A stretch of 8,862 bases of DNA from Bacteroidota bacterium. Lineage in GTDB: Bacteria > Bacteroidota > Bacteroidia > UKL13-3. The position numbers and the translations under genes were made by a program. Shown here one piece after another: positions 1 to 7,198 of the stretch (the first letter of the stretch is position 1; each line of letters starts with the position of its first letter). The stretch covers positions 1 through 8,862 of the forward strand of contig RDYC01000311.1 of assembly GCA_004293295.1 (NCBI GenBank), read 5' to 3'. The notes below the pieces were generated by a model. That model saw nothing but the letters and a program-made list of their open reading frames with translations, did not search any database and had not been told where the DNA came from.

Positions 1-569
1 AGGCATATGTTTTAATAAAGCGCAAAAACTATGTGTTGCACCTTAATAGAAACTACGAAGCCTTGTTTAAGGGATTTAATGAACAGAATAAAAGAAACAC
101 GCGAAAATCATTGAATGAAGGCTTAACCATTGAAACGGTTGATACATCAACAGTGGTAGACTTTTACCACTTGCACAAAAGTGAAAATACCCCAGATGTA
201 AAGCCGGCTGATTATGCTCGGTTTAAGTTGGTGCTTAAAGAGGCTGTTGCACGTGGGAATTGTTTTGCCCTGTCAGTAGTTGATGCAGCAGGAAAAATGC
301 ATGCTTGTGCAGCGTTTTATAAGCAGAAGGAGCGGATTATATTTCAAATAGGCACCACCAACGAAGCCGGTAGGGCTTCAAAGGCCATGTTTTTTTTAAT
401 GAACCACATCATAAAAGAGTACAGCAACCAAAAACAAATGTTAGATTTTGAAGGGTCAGAAATCAGCAATGTAGCACGGTTTTTTAGCGGATTCGGAGCT
501 TACCAGTTGCCATACTATCGTCTTGTTATCAATAGGCTGCCATGGTATATCAAATGGCTAAAGAAATAA
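1..569 (+). CDS. FemAB/GNAT-like acyl- or aminoacyltransferase, 3' part (5' end outside window)
   Basis: The reading frame is open from base 3 to the TAA at 567-569, giving 188 visible residues. The GTG at 33 is only an internal valine codon, because the frame continues upstream without a stop to the window edge, so the true start is missing. Visible features are a basic segment rich in Lys, Arg and Asn (KRNTRKSLNEG) followed by a GNAT-fold half that ends with the DFEGSEISNVARFF block and FGAYQLPYY. In Bacteroidota proteins of the FemAB-like/BioF2-type GNAT superfamily the DFEGS block sits near the C-terminus. Family members transfer acyl or aminoacyl groups, in some cases in cell-wall or exopolysaccharide synthesis. 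The substrate cannot be told here. The protein has no export signal in the visible part and is probably cytoplasmic. It is followed after 57 bases by ppx on the same strand. Superfamily membership is fairly sure, exact function is not. Confidence 0.7.
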   Translation, partial: AYVLIKRKNYVLHLNRNYEALFKGFNEQNKRNTRKSLNEGLTIETVDTSTVVDFYHLHKSENTPDVKPADYARFKLVLKEAVARGNCFALSVVDAAGKMHACAAFYKQKERIIFQIGTTNEAGRASKAMFFLMNHIIKEYSNQKQMLDFEGSEISNVARFFSGFGAYQLPYYRLVINRLPWYIKWLKK

Positions 570-592
570 ATGGTATTGTAAAGGTTAATTGA

Positions 593-600
593 TATAATTG
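593..600 (+). promoter_or_regulatory. Weak candidate -7 box for ppx
   Basis: TATAATTG matches 7 of 8 positions of the TAnnTTTG box used by the primary sigma factor of Bacteroidota. It ends 26 bases before the GTG start of ppx, which would give a leader of about 20 bases. The nearest TTG (576-578) is only 14 bases upstream, shorter than the usual spacing to the -33 element, and the region is AT-rich, so a chance match is quite possible. Without it, ppx could be read from the upstream transferase transcript. Confidence 0.3.
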
Positions 601-626
601 TACTGAACAGTTTAAATTAGCTAATC

Positions 627-1493
627 GTGAAGTTTGCAGCAATTGATATTGGGAGTAATGCCGTAAGGTTACAAATTGCCCGTTTAAATGATAATCCCCT
701 TGAACCTTTTAAAAAGGTAGAATTCGTGCGTATTCCCATCCGGTTAGGTGATGATGCTTTTAATCAAGGCAAAATAAGCAAGGACAAGAGAAATATATTT
801 TACAAAGCCATGCAAAGCTTTCAGTTGCTCATGGAATTGTATGAGGTAGATCATTATATGGCTTGTGCTACCTCAGCCATGCGCGAGGCTAAAAATGGAG
901 AAAAAATGGTGCAGAAGGTGTTGGATAGAATCGGACTTAAAATACAAGTGATAGATGGCAAAAGAGAGTCAGAACTGATTTTAAAATCCATCAAGCAATA
1001 TTTAATACCGGGTAAAAACTATTTAACCATAGATGTGGGTGGCGGGAGTACAGAAATGACGGTGATTAAGGACGGAAAACCTCAAAACTCTGTTTCGTTT
1101 GATGTGGGCACTGTTCGGTTATTGGATAATGCGGTAAAGAAAAAAAGTTGGGATGAAATTGAGTTATATGTAAAGAGCCATGTAAAAGATTTTGATGATG
1201 CAGAGGCGATAGCTACCAGTGGCACAATTAATAAAATAGCCATGATTATTAATCCTTCAACAGACCCTCACATTACATCAGAGCAATTGAATAATTTTTA
1301 CAAGGATGTTAAAAAAATGAGTATGGTTGAGCGTATTGAGAAATATAAACTCAACCCTGATAGGGCCGATGTAATTGCCCCTTCGGCAAGTATTTATTTA
1401 AAAATACTCGGCTGGGGTAACATTCATAAACTGCATGCCCCAAGTGCCGGTTTAAAGGATGGTATTTTATATGAGTTGTTAGAAAGGATTTAG
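627..1493 (+). CDS. ppx: Exopolyphosphatase / pppGpp phosphohydrolase family protein (Ppx/GppA, single domain)
   Basis: The 288-residue protein belongs to the Ppx/GppA family of the actin/hexokinase/Hsp70 ATPase fold. These enzymes remove terminal phosphate from polyphosphate and/or hydrolyse pppGpp to ppGpp in the cytoplasm. Visible motifs in order are DIGSNAVR (residues 7-14, first phosphate loop), ATSAMREAKNG (81-91), an acidic segment GKRESELI (111-118) where the family's catalytic Glu lies, DVGGGSTE (136-143, second phosphate loop), ATSGT (196-200), RADVIAPSA (246-254) and AGLKDGILYELL (274-285). The GTG start is firm: an in-frame TAG lies at 618-620, two codons upstream, and the first motif begins at residue 7. 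The length fits the short single-domain members; E. coli Ppx (about 510 residues) has a C-terminal helical/HD part that is absent here. Sequence alone does not separate polyphosphatase from pppGpp phosphatase. It ends 8 bases from a convergent gene. Confidence 0.92.
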   Translation: MKFAAIDIGSNAVRLQIARLNDNPLEPFKKVEFVRIPIRLGDDAFNQGKISKDKRNIFYKAMQSFQLLMELYEVDHYMACATSAMREAKNGEKMVQKVLDRIGLKIQVIDGKRESELILKSIKQYLIPGKNYLTIDVGGGSTEMTVIKDGKPQNSVSFDVGTVRLLDNAVKKKSWDEIELYVKSHVKDFDDAEAIATSGTINKIAMIINPSTDPHITSEQLNNFYKDVKKMSMVERIEKYKLNPDRADVIAPSASIYLKILGWGNIHKLHAPSAGLKDGILYELLERI

Positions 1494-1501
1494 CCCACCG
1501 A

Positions 1502-1915
1502 CTACTGAAACCATTGCATCACAAAATTCCCTAGGGCATAAAGTGCATCAGAAAATAAATACATCAGTAAGCTCCAACAAACAAAGCTGATTAACATATA
1601 ACGTTTTATCTTCCACTTGTTTTCTTCAAAAGCGGCTGCCAATATGGTGCCAACAGGAACTGAAAGAATAAGAGGGGTGAGAATGGCAATGCCAATGATT
1701 TCATACTTGATAAAAAACTTTAGCAATTTTCTCCGATGCTTGCCAACAGGCTTAAACTGCTTAGGTTTTGGTGGCACTATTTTGTGGTAAATAAATAATA
1801 CGCCTTCCCATAAATACAAGTAAAAAATTACCCCAACCATACCGCCACCAACGGTGCAAATCATTAACTCCAAAAAGTTAAACCCGGCCACCAATGCACC
1901 CAATATACTTCGCAA
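1502..1915 (-). CDS. Small three-helix membrane protein of unknown function, downstream of murQ
   Basis: The 137-residue protein has hydrophobic segments at about residues 16-45 (long, with a GGG turn at 23-25), 72-95 and 106-126. A strongly basic loop (about 47-70, with KPKQFKPVGKHRRK) separates the first two and should face the cytoplasm by the positive-inside rule. The segment KYEIIGIAILTPLILSVPVG (70-89), with prolines and glycines inside a helix, recalls re-entrant helices in small transporter-like families such as the small multidrug export family, but I do not recognise a named family. No ATG occurs in this frame near the start. I chose TTG at 1915 because GGGAG lies 6 bases upstream; the frame is open back to a TGA at 1955-1957, so an upstream non-ATG start is possible. 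See the finding on a one-base homopolymer change that would give an ATG. It starts 23 bases after the murQ stop and is probably co-transcribed with it. Confidence 0.7.
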   Translation of the reverse strand: MRSILGALVAGFNFLELMICTVGGGMVGVIFYLYLWEGVLFIYHKIVPPKPKQFKPVGKHRRKLLKFFIKYEIIGIAILTPLILSVPVGTILAAAFEENKWKIKRYMLISFVCWSLLMYLFSDALYALGNFVMQWFQ

Positions 1916-1938
1916 AAAGTTCTCCCATGTTGTTATGC

Positions 1939-2859
1939 TCAGTTCTTGGTTAAATCAAGTGATTTAACGGCATCGAGGGCCTTGCGCACATTGCCATATT
2001 TTTTTAATAGTTGCAATGCTTTTGATTCTTCAACCCTTAACTCGTCAGCAATCATTCTTGTGCCCCTGTGAATGAGTTTATTGTTTGAAGGATTCATATC
2101 AACCATTTTATTGCCTTTAACCCTACCCAACTTTATCGTTAGCGAGGTGCTAATCATGTTGAGCACCAGTTTTTGTGCAGTGCCACTTTTCATGCGTGTG
2201 CTTCCTGTTACAAATTCTGGTCCAACCACCACTTCAATTGGGTACTTGGCAACTGCGGCCACATTACTTCCTTTGTTGCAAACAATGCATCCTGTTAACA
2301 CCCCGTTTTTATTAGCTTCGGTTAAAGCGCCCACCACATAAGGAGTGCTTCCACTGGCAGCAATACCAATTAGCACATCTTTTTTAGATATTTTATGTTC
2401 TTTTAAATCTTTCCAGCCTTGCTTGGTATCATCTTCGGCAAATTCAACGGCCCGCCTAATTGCACGGTCGCCACCTGCAATTAGTCCGATAACCAAATCA
2501 AAAGGCACACCAAATGTAGGCGGACACTCGCTGGCATCTACTATACCTAACCGGCCGCTGGTGCCCGCACCAATATAAAACAAGCGCCCCCCATCTTTCA
2601 TTTTTTTATAAGCAGCTTGAACTAATCGGTTAATTTTAGGGATGGCCTTAGCAACAGCTTCAGGTACTGTCTGGTCCTCCTTATTCATATTGGTGAGCAA
2701 TTGCTTTACCGTCATTTTTTCCAAATGATTGTATTTGGAATTCAATTCAGTGGTTTTTACCTTTTTCGTGCTTTGGAGGCCCGTTTTTTTCGCAGATTTA
2801 TGCACGCTTTGTTGTTTGGCTCCTTTTTTAGCAGTTATCTTTTTCTTACCTACAGTCAT
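1939..2859 (-). CDS. murQ: N-acetylmuramic acid 6-phosphate etherase
   Basis: MurQ cleaves the D-lactyl ether of MurNAc-6-phosphate, giving GlcNAc-6-phosphate and D-lactate, in cytoplasmic recycling or uptake of peptidoglycan sugars. The SIS-domain core is very close to E. coli MurQ: MNKEDQTVPEAV, IGAGTSGRLGIVDASECPP (about residues 96-114), IAGGDRAIRRAVEFAED, GIAASGSTPYVVGAL, VTGSTRMKSGTAQKLVLNM (217-235) and KMVDMNPSNNKL. The two catalytic glutamates (E. coli Glu83 and Glu114) match Glu111 in ASECPP and Glu142 in FAED. I chose ATG 2859 (306 residues); a TTG at 2877 would add only six residues. Unusually, about 36 residues precede the point where E. coli-type proteins align (TELNSKYNHLEKM). 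This tail holds 12 lysines and no acidic residue. The gene is divergent from the S41 protease, and the small membrane protein gene follows it. No MurNAc kinase or transporter gene lies in the window. Confidence 0.95.
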   Translation of the reverse strand: MTVGKKKITAKKGAKQQSVHKSAKKTGLQSTKKVKTTELNSKYNHLEKMTVKQLLTNMNKEDQTVPEAVAKAIPKINRLVQAAYKKMKDGGRLFYIGAGTSGRLGIVDASECPPTFGVPFDLVIGLIAGGDRAIRRAVEFAEDDTKQGWKDLKEHKISKKDVLIGIAASGSTPYVVGALTEANKNGVLTGCIVCNKGSNVAAVAKYPIEVVVGPEFVTGSTRMKSGTAQKLVLNMISTSLTIKLGRVKGNKMVDMNPSNNKLIHRGTRMIADELRVEESKALQLLKKYGNVRKALDAVKSLDLTKN

Positions 2860-2930
2860 TGAATATTTTTTATGCAATTAAGCAATAAACTTTCAAAAAA
2901 GTTTTGTCGGTCGGTTAAATAATCAATAAA

Positions 2931-2942
2931 TACCAACTGGTA
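2931..2942. promoter_or_regulatory. Imperfect palindrome in the murQ / S41 divergent region
   Basis: TACCA-AC-TGGTA has 5-base arms around a 2-base centre. It lies between the divergent starts of murQ (2859) and the S41 protease (3015), 43 bases upstream of the candidate -7 box for the protease. It could be an operator half-site pair, but arms this short occur by chance, and no second copy is visible in the window. Confidence 0.25.
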
Positions 2943-2985
2943 GGCAGCTTGTGGAATTAACACTTTTTTAGCCCCGGCACTGTAT

Positions 2986-2993
2986 TATATTTG
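2986..2993 (+). promoter_or_regulatory. Candidate Bacteroidota -7 box for the S41 protease gene
   Basis: TATATTTG is an exact match to TAnnTTTG. Transcription would begin roughly at 2997-3001, leaving a leader of about 15 bases before ATG 3015. No clear TTG lies 19-22 bases upstream; there is only a T-run at 2964-2969. The TTG at 2991 lies inside this box and so would not be on such a transcript, which supports ATG 3015 as the start of the protease gene. Confidence 0.5.
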
Positions 2994-3014
2994 AAACCTG
3001 GAAATAATTATCTG

Positions 3015-4628
3015 ATGAAGCAAAAAATTTGGCAACCGGTTGTGTTCTCTCTTCTGCTTATTGTGGGCATCCTCATTGGCATGTGGATGAAACCGGTATC
3101 GGGTGAGGTTGGATTATTCAGTGGAGGGGGTAACAAAATCAATCAGTTGCTTAACATCATCAACCAAGCATATGTTGATACAGTGGATGTGGATAGCTTA
3201 GAGGAGGTGGCCATTAACAACTTGTTGCACGAATTGGACCCTCACAGTGTATACATCCCGGCAAGAGACTTAACTGCAGCCAATGAAGGGTTAGAAGGTA
3301 ACTTTGAAGGTGTTGGTATTGAGTTTTCTATTGTGGATGATACCATTTTAGTGGCTAAAGTAATTAAGGAAGGCCCGGCCGAAAAAGCAGGATTAACGCA
3401 AGGAGATAAGATTGTACAAGTAGATACCATGCCGGTAGCAAGGGTTGGTATTACCAATGAAAGAGTATTTAAGCTGCTGAGAGGTGAGGCAGGATCAAAG
3501 GTTCGTGTAAAGGTTTATCGCCCTTACCGCGCACAAATATTAGAATTTACCATCACTAGGGATAAAGTTCCCATATACAGTGTTGATGTGGCTTTGATGC
3601 TTAATAACCAAACAGGCTACATCAAAATTGATAGGTTTGCGGCCAATACCCATCAAGAGTTTAAAATGGCCTTGGAGAAACTGCGGGCTTCAGCCTTCAA
3701 GCAATTGATTGTAGATTTAAGAAATAATCCCGGTGGATATTTAAGTGCTGCAACAGCCATTGCAGATGAGTTGTTGGATGACAAAAAACTTCTGGTATAT
3801 ACAAAAGGTCGCACGCAAAAAACAGAAGAATACAAGGCAGAGAATAAGGGCGATTATGAAACAGGGAAACTGATTATTTTAATAGACGAAGGCAGCGCAA
3901 GTGCAAGTGAAATTGTAAGTGGGGCAGTGCAAGATTGGGATAGGGGAGTAATTATTGGGAGACGTAGTTTTGGAAAAGGATTGGTACAGGAGCCTTTTGA
4001 ATTGGCTGATGGTTCTGCTGTGAGACTAACCATATCGCGTTACTATACGCCATCCGGCAGGAGCATTCAAAAAGACTATACCAAAGGGTGGGATGCGTAT
4101 GAACAAGAAATAAATGAAAGATTTGAACAGGGAGAATTAAAAGGGGCCATTGGTCAAAAAGTGAATGACAGCACAGTTTATAAAACGGCCAGAGGTCGCC
4201 ATGTATATGGAGGTGGAGGTATTATGCCGGATGTTTTTGTTGCTGTAGATACCACTTATCTCAATACCTTTTTTCACGCCATATTTGAAGAAAACTTATT
4301 GAACGTAATTGGATTTAAATACCTGGAAACAAACCGCGAATTGTTAAAAAAGAGATATGCCAACGCTGGTGTTTTTACCGCAACCTACAGCATCAATGAA
4401 CAGATGTGGCAAGAATTAGAAAAAACCATAAATAAGAGAAGGCCGGAAACATGCCTTGCAACAGATATCCAACAAGCAAAACAACAAGTGAAATTACTCT
4501 ATAAAGCGTTTATTGCTCGCCAGTTGTGGGGTGATGAAGGTTATTATACCGTGATGAATAGTGAGGATAAAATGATTAAGAAAGCACTGGATACTTTTAG
4601 CTCAACTTATCCAAAGTTGTTACAATAG
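3015..4628 (+). CDS. Membrane-anchored S41 (CtpA-type) C-terminal processing protease
   Basis: The 537-residue protein cuts exported proteins near their C-termini in the periplasm. An N-terminal hydrophobic helix (about residues 8-25), after a short basic start and without a lipobox cysteine, acts as signal or anchor. A helical segment follows with LLHELDPHSVYIP (70-82). A PDZ domain (about 93-170: GNFEGVGIEF, EGPAEKAGLTQGDKI) comes next. The tail-specific protease core (about 200-350) carries DLRNNPGGYL (234-243), GSASASEI with catalytic Ser296, and FGKGLVQ with Lys321 and Gln325. The 25-residue Ser-Lys spacing equals that of known CtpA/Prc enzymes. A helical C-terminal region of about 105 residues, ending with GYYTVMNSEDKMIKKAL, is typical of Bacteroidota members. 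I chose ATG 3015 over TTG 2991 because the latter lies inside the -7 box. The substrate is unknown. The gene converges on the glutaminyl cyclase gene, with 62 bases between them and no clear terminator hairpin. Confidence 0.93.
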   Translation: MKQKIWQPVVFSLLLIVGILIGMWMKPVSGEVGLFSGGGNKINQLLNIINQAYVDTVDVDSLEEVAINNLLHELDPHSVYIPARDLTAANEGLEGNFEGVGIEFSIVDDTILVAKVIKEGPAEKAGLTQGDKIVQVDTMPVARVGITNERVFKLLRGEAGSKVRVKVYRPYRAQILEFTITRDKVPIYSVDVALMLNNQTGYIKIDRFAANTHQEFKMALEKLRASAFKQLIVDLRNNPGGYLSAATAIADELLDDKKLLVYTKGRTQKTEEYKAENKGDYETGKLIILIDEGSASASEIVSGAVQDWDRGVIIGRRSFGKGLVQEPFELADGSAVRLTISRYYTPSGRSIQKDYTKGWDAYEQEINERFEQGELKGAIGQKVNDSTVYKTARGRHVYGGGGIMPDVFVAVDTTYLNTFFHAIFEENLLNVIGFKYLETNRELLKKRYANAGVFTATYSINEQMWQELEKTINKRRPETCLATDIQQAKQQVKLLYKAFIARQLWGDEGYYTVMNSEDKMIKKALDTFSSTYPKLLQ

Positions 4629-4690
4629 GCTAAACAGATAATAACCAAAAGCGCCTAAGGGTCGAATATTAAAGTTGCCGTTGTTTAAAA

Positions 4691-5677
4691 CTATTTAGCG
4701 GTATAAATCACTTCAAGCAATGTTTGGCCAACAGCCTTGAGTGAGTTTTTATTGATAACACTCATGTTGTCACGGTGGGTATGGTGGTGTTCCGGGAATC
4801 TTCCATCAACACTAAAATCAATGATATCAATAGTGGGTATTCCGGCACGGTTTACATAAACATGGTCATCATCAATGCCACCAACTTTTACGTAGGCAAA
4901 ATGGTTGCCGTACGAAAGGTTTTGGGCAGTGGCCCAAACTTTTTCTAAAACGGGTGTGGCCATTTGTTCCGAGTTTTGTTCCCAACCAAACACCACATTT
5001 GATGCGCCTACCATATCCAATAGAATACCAAAATTAGCTTTATAACCCGGTTTGTGCAGGTTGGTACTCCAATATTGCGAGCCCAAACAGTAGGTATTTG
5101 GTTGGTTATTTCCCAAATCTTCAGCATCAAATAAAATGATGTCAATACCGGTATTTATCGGGAAGGCTTTTATAATCCTTGCAACTTCCATTAACACACC
5201 AACGCCACTGGCACCATCATTAGCACCTAAAATAGGCTTATCGGTATCAACAACATCTTTGTCAGCCCTATCGCGGCTATCCCAGTGTGCACAAAGTAAA
5301 ATGCGATTGGTGGCAGCAGGGTTTATTTCGGCAATAATATTTCGTACTTGAAGTTTTTTACCATCATGATTGCTAATGAGAGTTTTTTGCTCAATAACAT
5401 TAGAGGTGTATTTTTTTAATTCTTTTACCAGCCAGTCGCCACATTTTTTATGCGCATCACTATTGGTTACCCTTGGCCCAAAGTCAACTTGTTTTTGCAC
5501 AAAGTAATAAGCACTATCTGCGTTAAAGTTGGGGGAAACTTGTTTGTAAGGCTCAGTTTTTATTGTTGATTCAGTTTGTTTTTGATCACCTGTTTTGGGC
5601 TCAGGCCCACAAGCATTGATTAATACAATGCATAAAACAACTAGAACATTGGAAATTGTTGATTGAATAAATTTCAT
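4691..5677 (-). CDS. Glutaminyl-peptide cyclotransferase-type M28 lipoprotein
   Basis: The 328-residue protein has a lipoprotein signal peptide: basic start, hydrophobic residues 9-20 and lipobox LINAC with Cys23 as the lipidated residue. The rest is an M28-type alpha/beta zinc fold: AHWDSR (130-135), GANDGASGVG (151-160, Asp154 as zinc ligand), ILFDAEDLG (181-189, Glu186-Asp187 at the general-base and zinc-ligand pair), LLDMVGA (219-225, Asp221), DDDHVYVNRAGIP (269-281) and FPEHHHTHRDN (294-304, His299 as zinc ligand). This set fits mammalian-like type II glutaminyl cyclases of Bacteroidota, which turn N-terminal Gln into pyroglutamate on exported proteins, better than dizinc aminopeptidases. 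The latter remain an alternative, since M28 annotation by similarity is often ambiguous. Its ATG lies 11 bases after the cysS stop, so the two are probably one transcript. Location should be the periplasmic face of the inner or outer membrane. Confidence 0.85.
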   Translation of the reverse strand: MKFIQSTISNVLVVLCIVLINACGPEPKTGDQKQTESTIKTEPYKQVSPNFNADSAYYFVQKQVDFGPRVTNSDAHKKCGDWLVKELKKYTSNVIEQKTLISNHDGKKLQVRNIIAEINPAATNRILLCAHWDSRDRADKDVVDTDKPILGANDGASGVGVLMEVARIIKAFPINTGIDIILFDAEDLGNNQPNTYCLGSQYWSTNLHKPGYKANFGILLDMVGASNVVFGWEQNSEQMATPVLEKVWATAQNLSYGNHFAYVKVGGIDDDHVYVNRAGIPTIDIIDFSVDGRFPEHHHTHRDNMSVINKNSLKAVGQTLLEVIYTAK

Positions 5678-5688
5678 GTTAATATGGC

Positions 5689-7161
5689 TTAATTAATAAG
5701 GGAATACTTGGAGCCTTCTTTTCCGTCTTTGATATCAAATCCTATTTCTTTGAGTTTATCCCGAATTAAATCTGAAGTGCTGAAATCTTTACGGGTTTTG
5801 GCTTCATTGCGAACCTCTAATATCATATTCATTAGCCCATCAATTTTATCAGTATTTACCGCGTTTTCCTCTTTTAAGCCAAGCACCTGATAAACGATTT
5901 CGTATAAGGTTTTTTTCAGTAATTCCTTATCTTCATGAGTGATACTTTCTTTGCCATCATTAACACTATTGATAATGCGTGTCGCTTCAAAAATATGCGA
6001 TAGTGCAATTGGGGTATTAAAATCGTCATCCAAAGCCGCATAAATATTTTCTCGTAACACTTGAACATTTGAAGTTGACGAGACACCTACTTTGAGGTGT
6101 TCAATTAATTTCATGGCATTCATCAACCTTGCAAATCCTTTTTCGGCAGCTTGTAAAGCCTCATTACTAAAATCTAATGTGCTTCGGTAATGGGCTTGTA
6201 ACATAAAAAATCTTACCGTCATTGGGCTGTATCCTTTATCTAACAAAGGATGACTTCCATTAAACAATTCATGTGGTAGGAAGGAGTTGCCTAGGCTTTT
6301 ACTCATTTTCTGTCCGTTAACGGTAAGCATATTGGTATGCATCCAATAAGTTACCGGAGTTTTGTGGTGGGTGCACGCAATGTTTTGTGCAATTTCATTG
6401 GTATGATGGGTAGGTGCCAGGTCCATTCCACCGCCATGTATATCAAATTGTTCTCCTAAATATTTACGACTCATGGCAGAGCATTCCAGATGCCAGCCCG
6501 GGAAGCCTTCTCCCCAAGGGCTCGGCCATTTCATAATATGTTCCGGTTTAGCTTTAATCCAAAGCGCAAAGTCAAGCCTACCTCTTTTATCATCTTGTCC
6601 GCTTAATTCTCGGGTGCCATTCAATAAATCATCCAGATTCCTTCCTGTTAAAGCTGTGTAGTTATTGTCTTTAGCAAATTTTTCTACATCAAAATATACC
6701 GTTCCATTGCTTTCATAAGCAAAGCCATTGGCCATAATTTGTTTGGTCATTTCAATTTGTTCAATGATATGGCCGGTTGCTGTTGGCTCAATACTTGGAG
6801 GAAGCGCATTAAAGGAAGCCATCATTTGATGGAAGTCAATGGTGTAGCGTTGCACAATTTCCATTGGCTCCAGTTGCTCAATTTTAGCTTTTCTGCTAAT
6901 CTTGTCTTCTCCTTCATCTGCATCACTCTCCAAATGTCCTGCATCTGTGATGTTACGCACATATCGAACTTTATAACCTAAGTGTTGTAAATAGCGGAAT
7001 ACCACATCGAAAGAAATAAATGTGCGTGCATTGCCCAAATGCGCATTGCTATATACAGTTGGCCCGCACACATACATGCCAACCAAATTGGGATGTAAGG
7101 GTACAAATTTTTCTGTTTGACGAGTAAGCGTGTTGTATAATTTAAGGTCGTGGTGAATCAT
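5689..7161 (-). CDS. cysS: Cysteinyl-tRNA synthetase
   Basis: CysS attaches cysteine to tRNA-Cys in the cytoplasm. The class I catalytic core shows MYVCGPTVYSNAHLGNARTF, in which HLGN (residues 41-44) replaces the HIGH signature, and KMSKS (285-289). Zinc ligands match the E. coli set Cys28, Cys209, His234 and Glu238: here Cys32 (YVCGPTV), Cys227 (LECSAM), His252 and Glu256 (HHTNE), with the same internal spacing. WHLECSAM and FDIHGGGMDL are typical CysS blocks. The helical DALR-type region (about 334-425, with DDDFNTPIALSHIF) and the C-terminal DLIRDKLKEIGFDIKDGKEG complete a protein of normal length (490 residues). I chose ATG 7161; a GTG directly upstream at 7164 would add one residue. A possible -7 box ends four bases before the ATG. 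The glutaminyl cyclase gene follows after 11 bases. Nothing essential is missing. Confidence 0.97.
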   Translation of the reverse strand: MIHHDLKLYNTLTRQTEKFVPLHPNLVGMYVCGPTVYSNAHLGNARTFISFDVVFRYLQHLGYKVRYVRNITDAGHLESDADEGEDKISRKAKIEQLEPMEIVQRYTIDFHQMMASFNALPPSIEPTATGHIIEQIEMTKQIMANGFAYESNGTVYFDVEKFAKDNNYTALTGRNLDDLLNGTRELSGQDDKRGRLDFALWIKAKPEHIMKWPSPWGEGFPGWHLECSAMSRKYLGEQFDIHGGGMDLAPTHHTNEIAQNIACTHHKTPVTYWMHTNMLTVNGQKMSKSLGNSFLPHELFNGSHPLLDKGYSPMTVRFFMLQAHYRSTLDFSNEALQAAEKGFARLMNAMKLIEHLKVGVSSTSNVQVLRENIYAALDDDFNTPIALSHIFEATRIINSVNDGKESITHEDKELLKKTLYEIVYQVLGLKEENAVNTDKIDGLMNMILEVRNEAKTRKDFSTSDLIRDKLKEIGFDIKDGKEGSKYSLIN

Positions 7162-7165
7162 CACA

Positions 7166-7173
7166 CAAAAGTA
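7166..7173 (-). promoter_or_regulatory. Candidate -7 box directly upstream of cysS
   Basis: Read on the minus strand this is TACTTTTG, an exact TAnnTTTG match, followed by TGTG and the cysS ATG at 7161. If used, transcription would begin at or within a few bases of the ATG. No TTG is visible at the usual upstream distance. A TATAAT further upstream (minus strand, about 7186-7191) offers an alternative start with a leader of about 15-20 bases. Confidence 0.4.
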
Positions 7174-7198
7174 ATTGTTGTATGCTATTATATTACAC

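Noticed and set aside
33..35. GTG as start of the left-edge transferase
   Set aside because: The frame is open to the window edge and the protein would lack much of its fold; the gene simply begins outside the window.
2072..2578. Two open frames on the plus strand opposite murQ
   Set aside because: They lie wholly within the clearly coding murQ gene, show no domain pattern and mirror its codon structure.
2875..2877. TTG as start of murQ
   Set aside because: An ATG lies only six codons downstream and no supporting site favours the TTG.
2906..2915. Short tandem GTCG/GTCGG repeat between murQ and the S41 gene
   Set aside because: Only two units of four to five bases; too short to mean anything on its own.
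3242..3835. Two minus-strand open frames inside the S41 protease gene
   Set aside because: They are antisense to conserved PDZ and protease core codons and have no recognisable protein features.
4629..4690. Search for a terminator between the convergent S41 and glutaminyl cyclase genes
   Set aside because: No hairpin with a T-run is visible; distant GCTAAA and TTTAGC copies are 60 bases apart and unconvincing.
5136..6981. Several plus-strand open frames opposite the glutaminyl cyclase gene and cysS
   Set aside because: All are short, overlap conserved catalytic coding sequence and look like chance frames.
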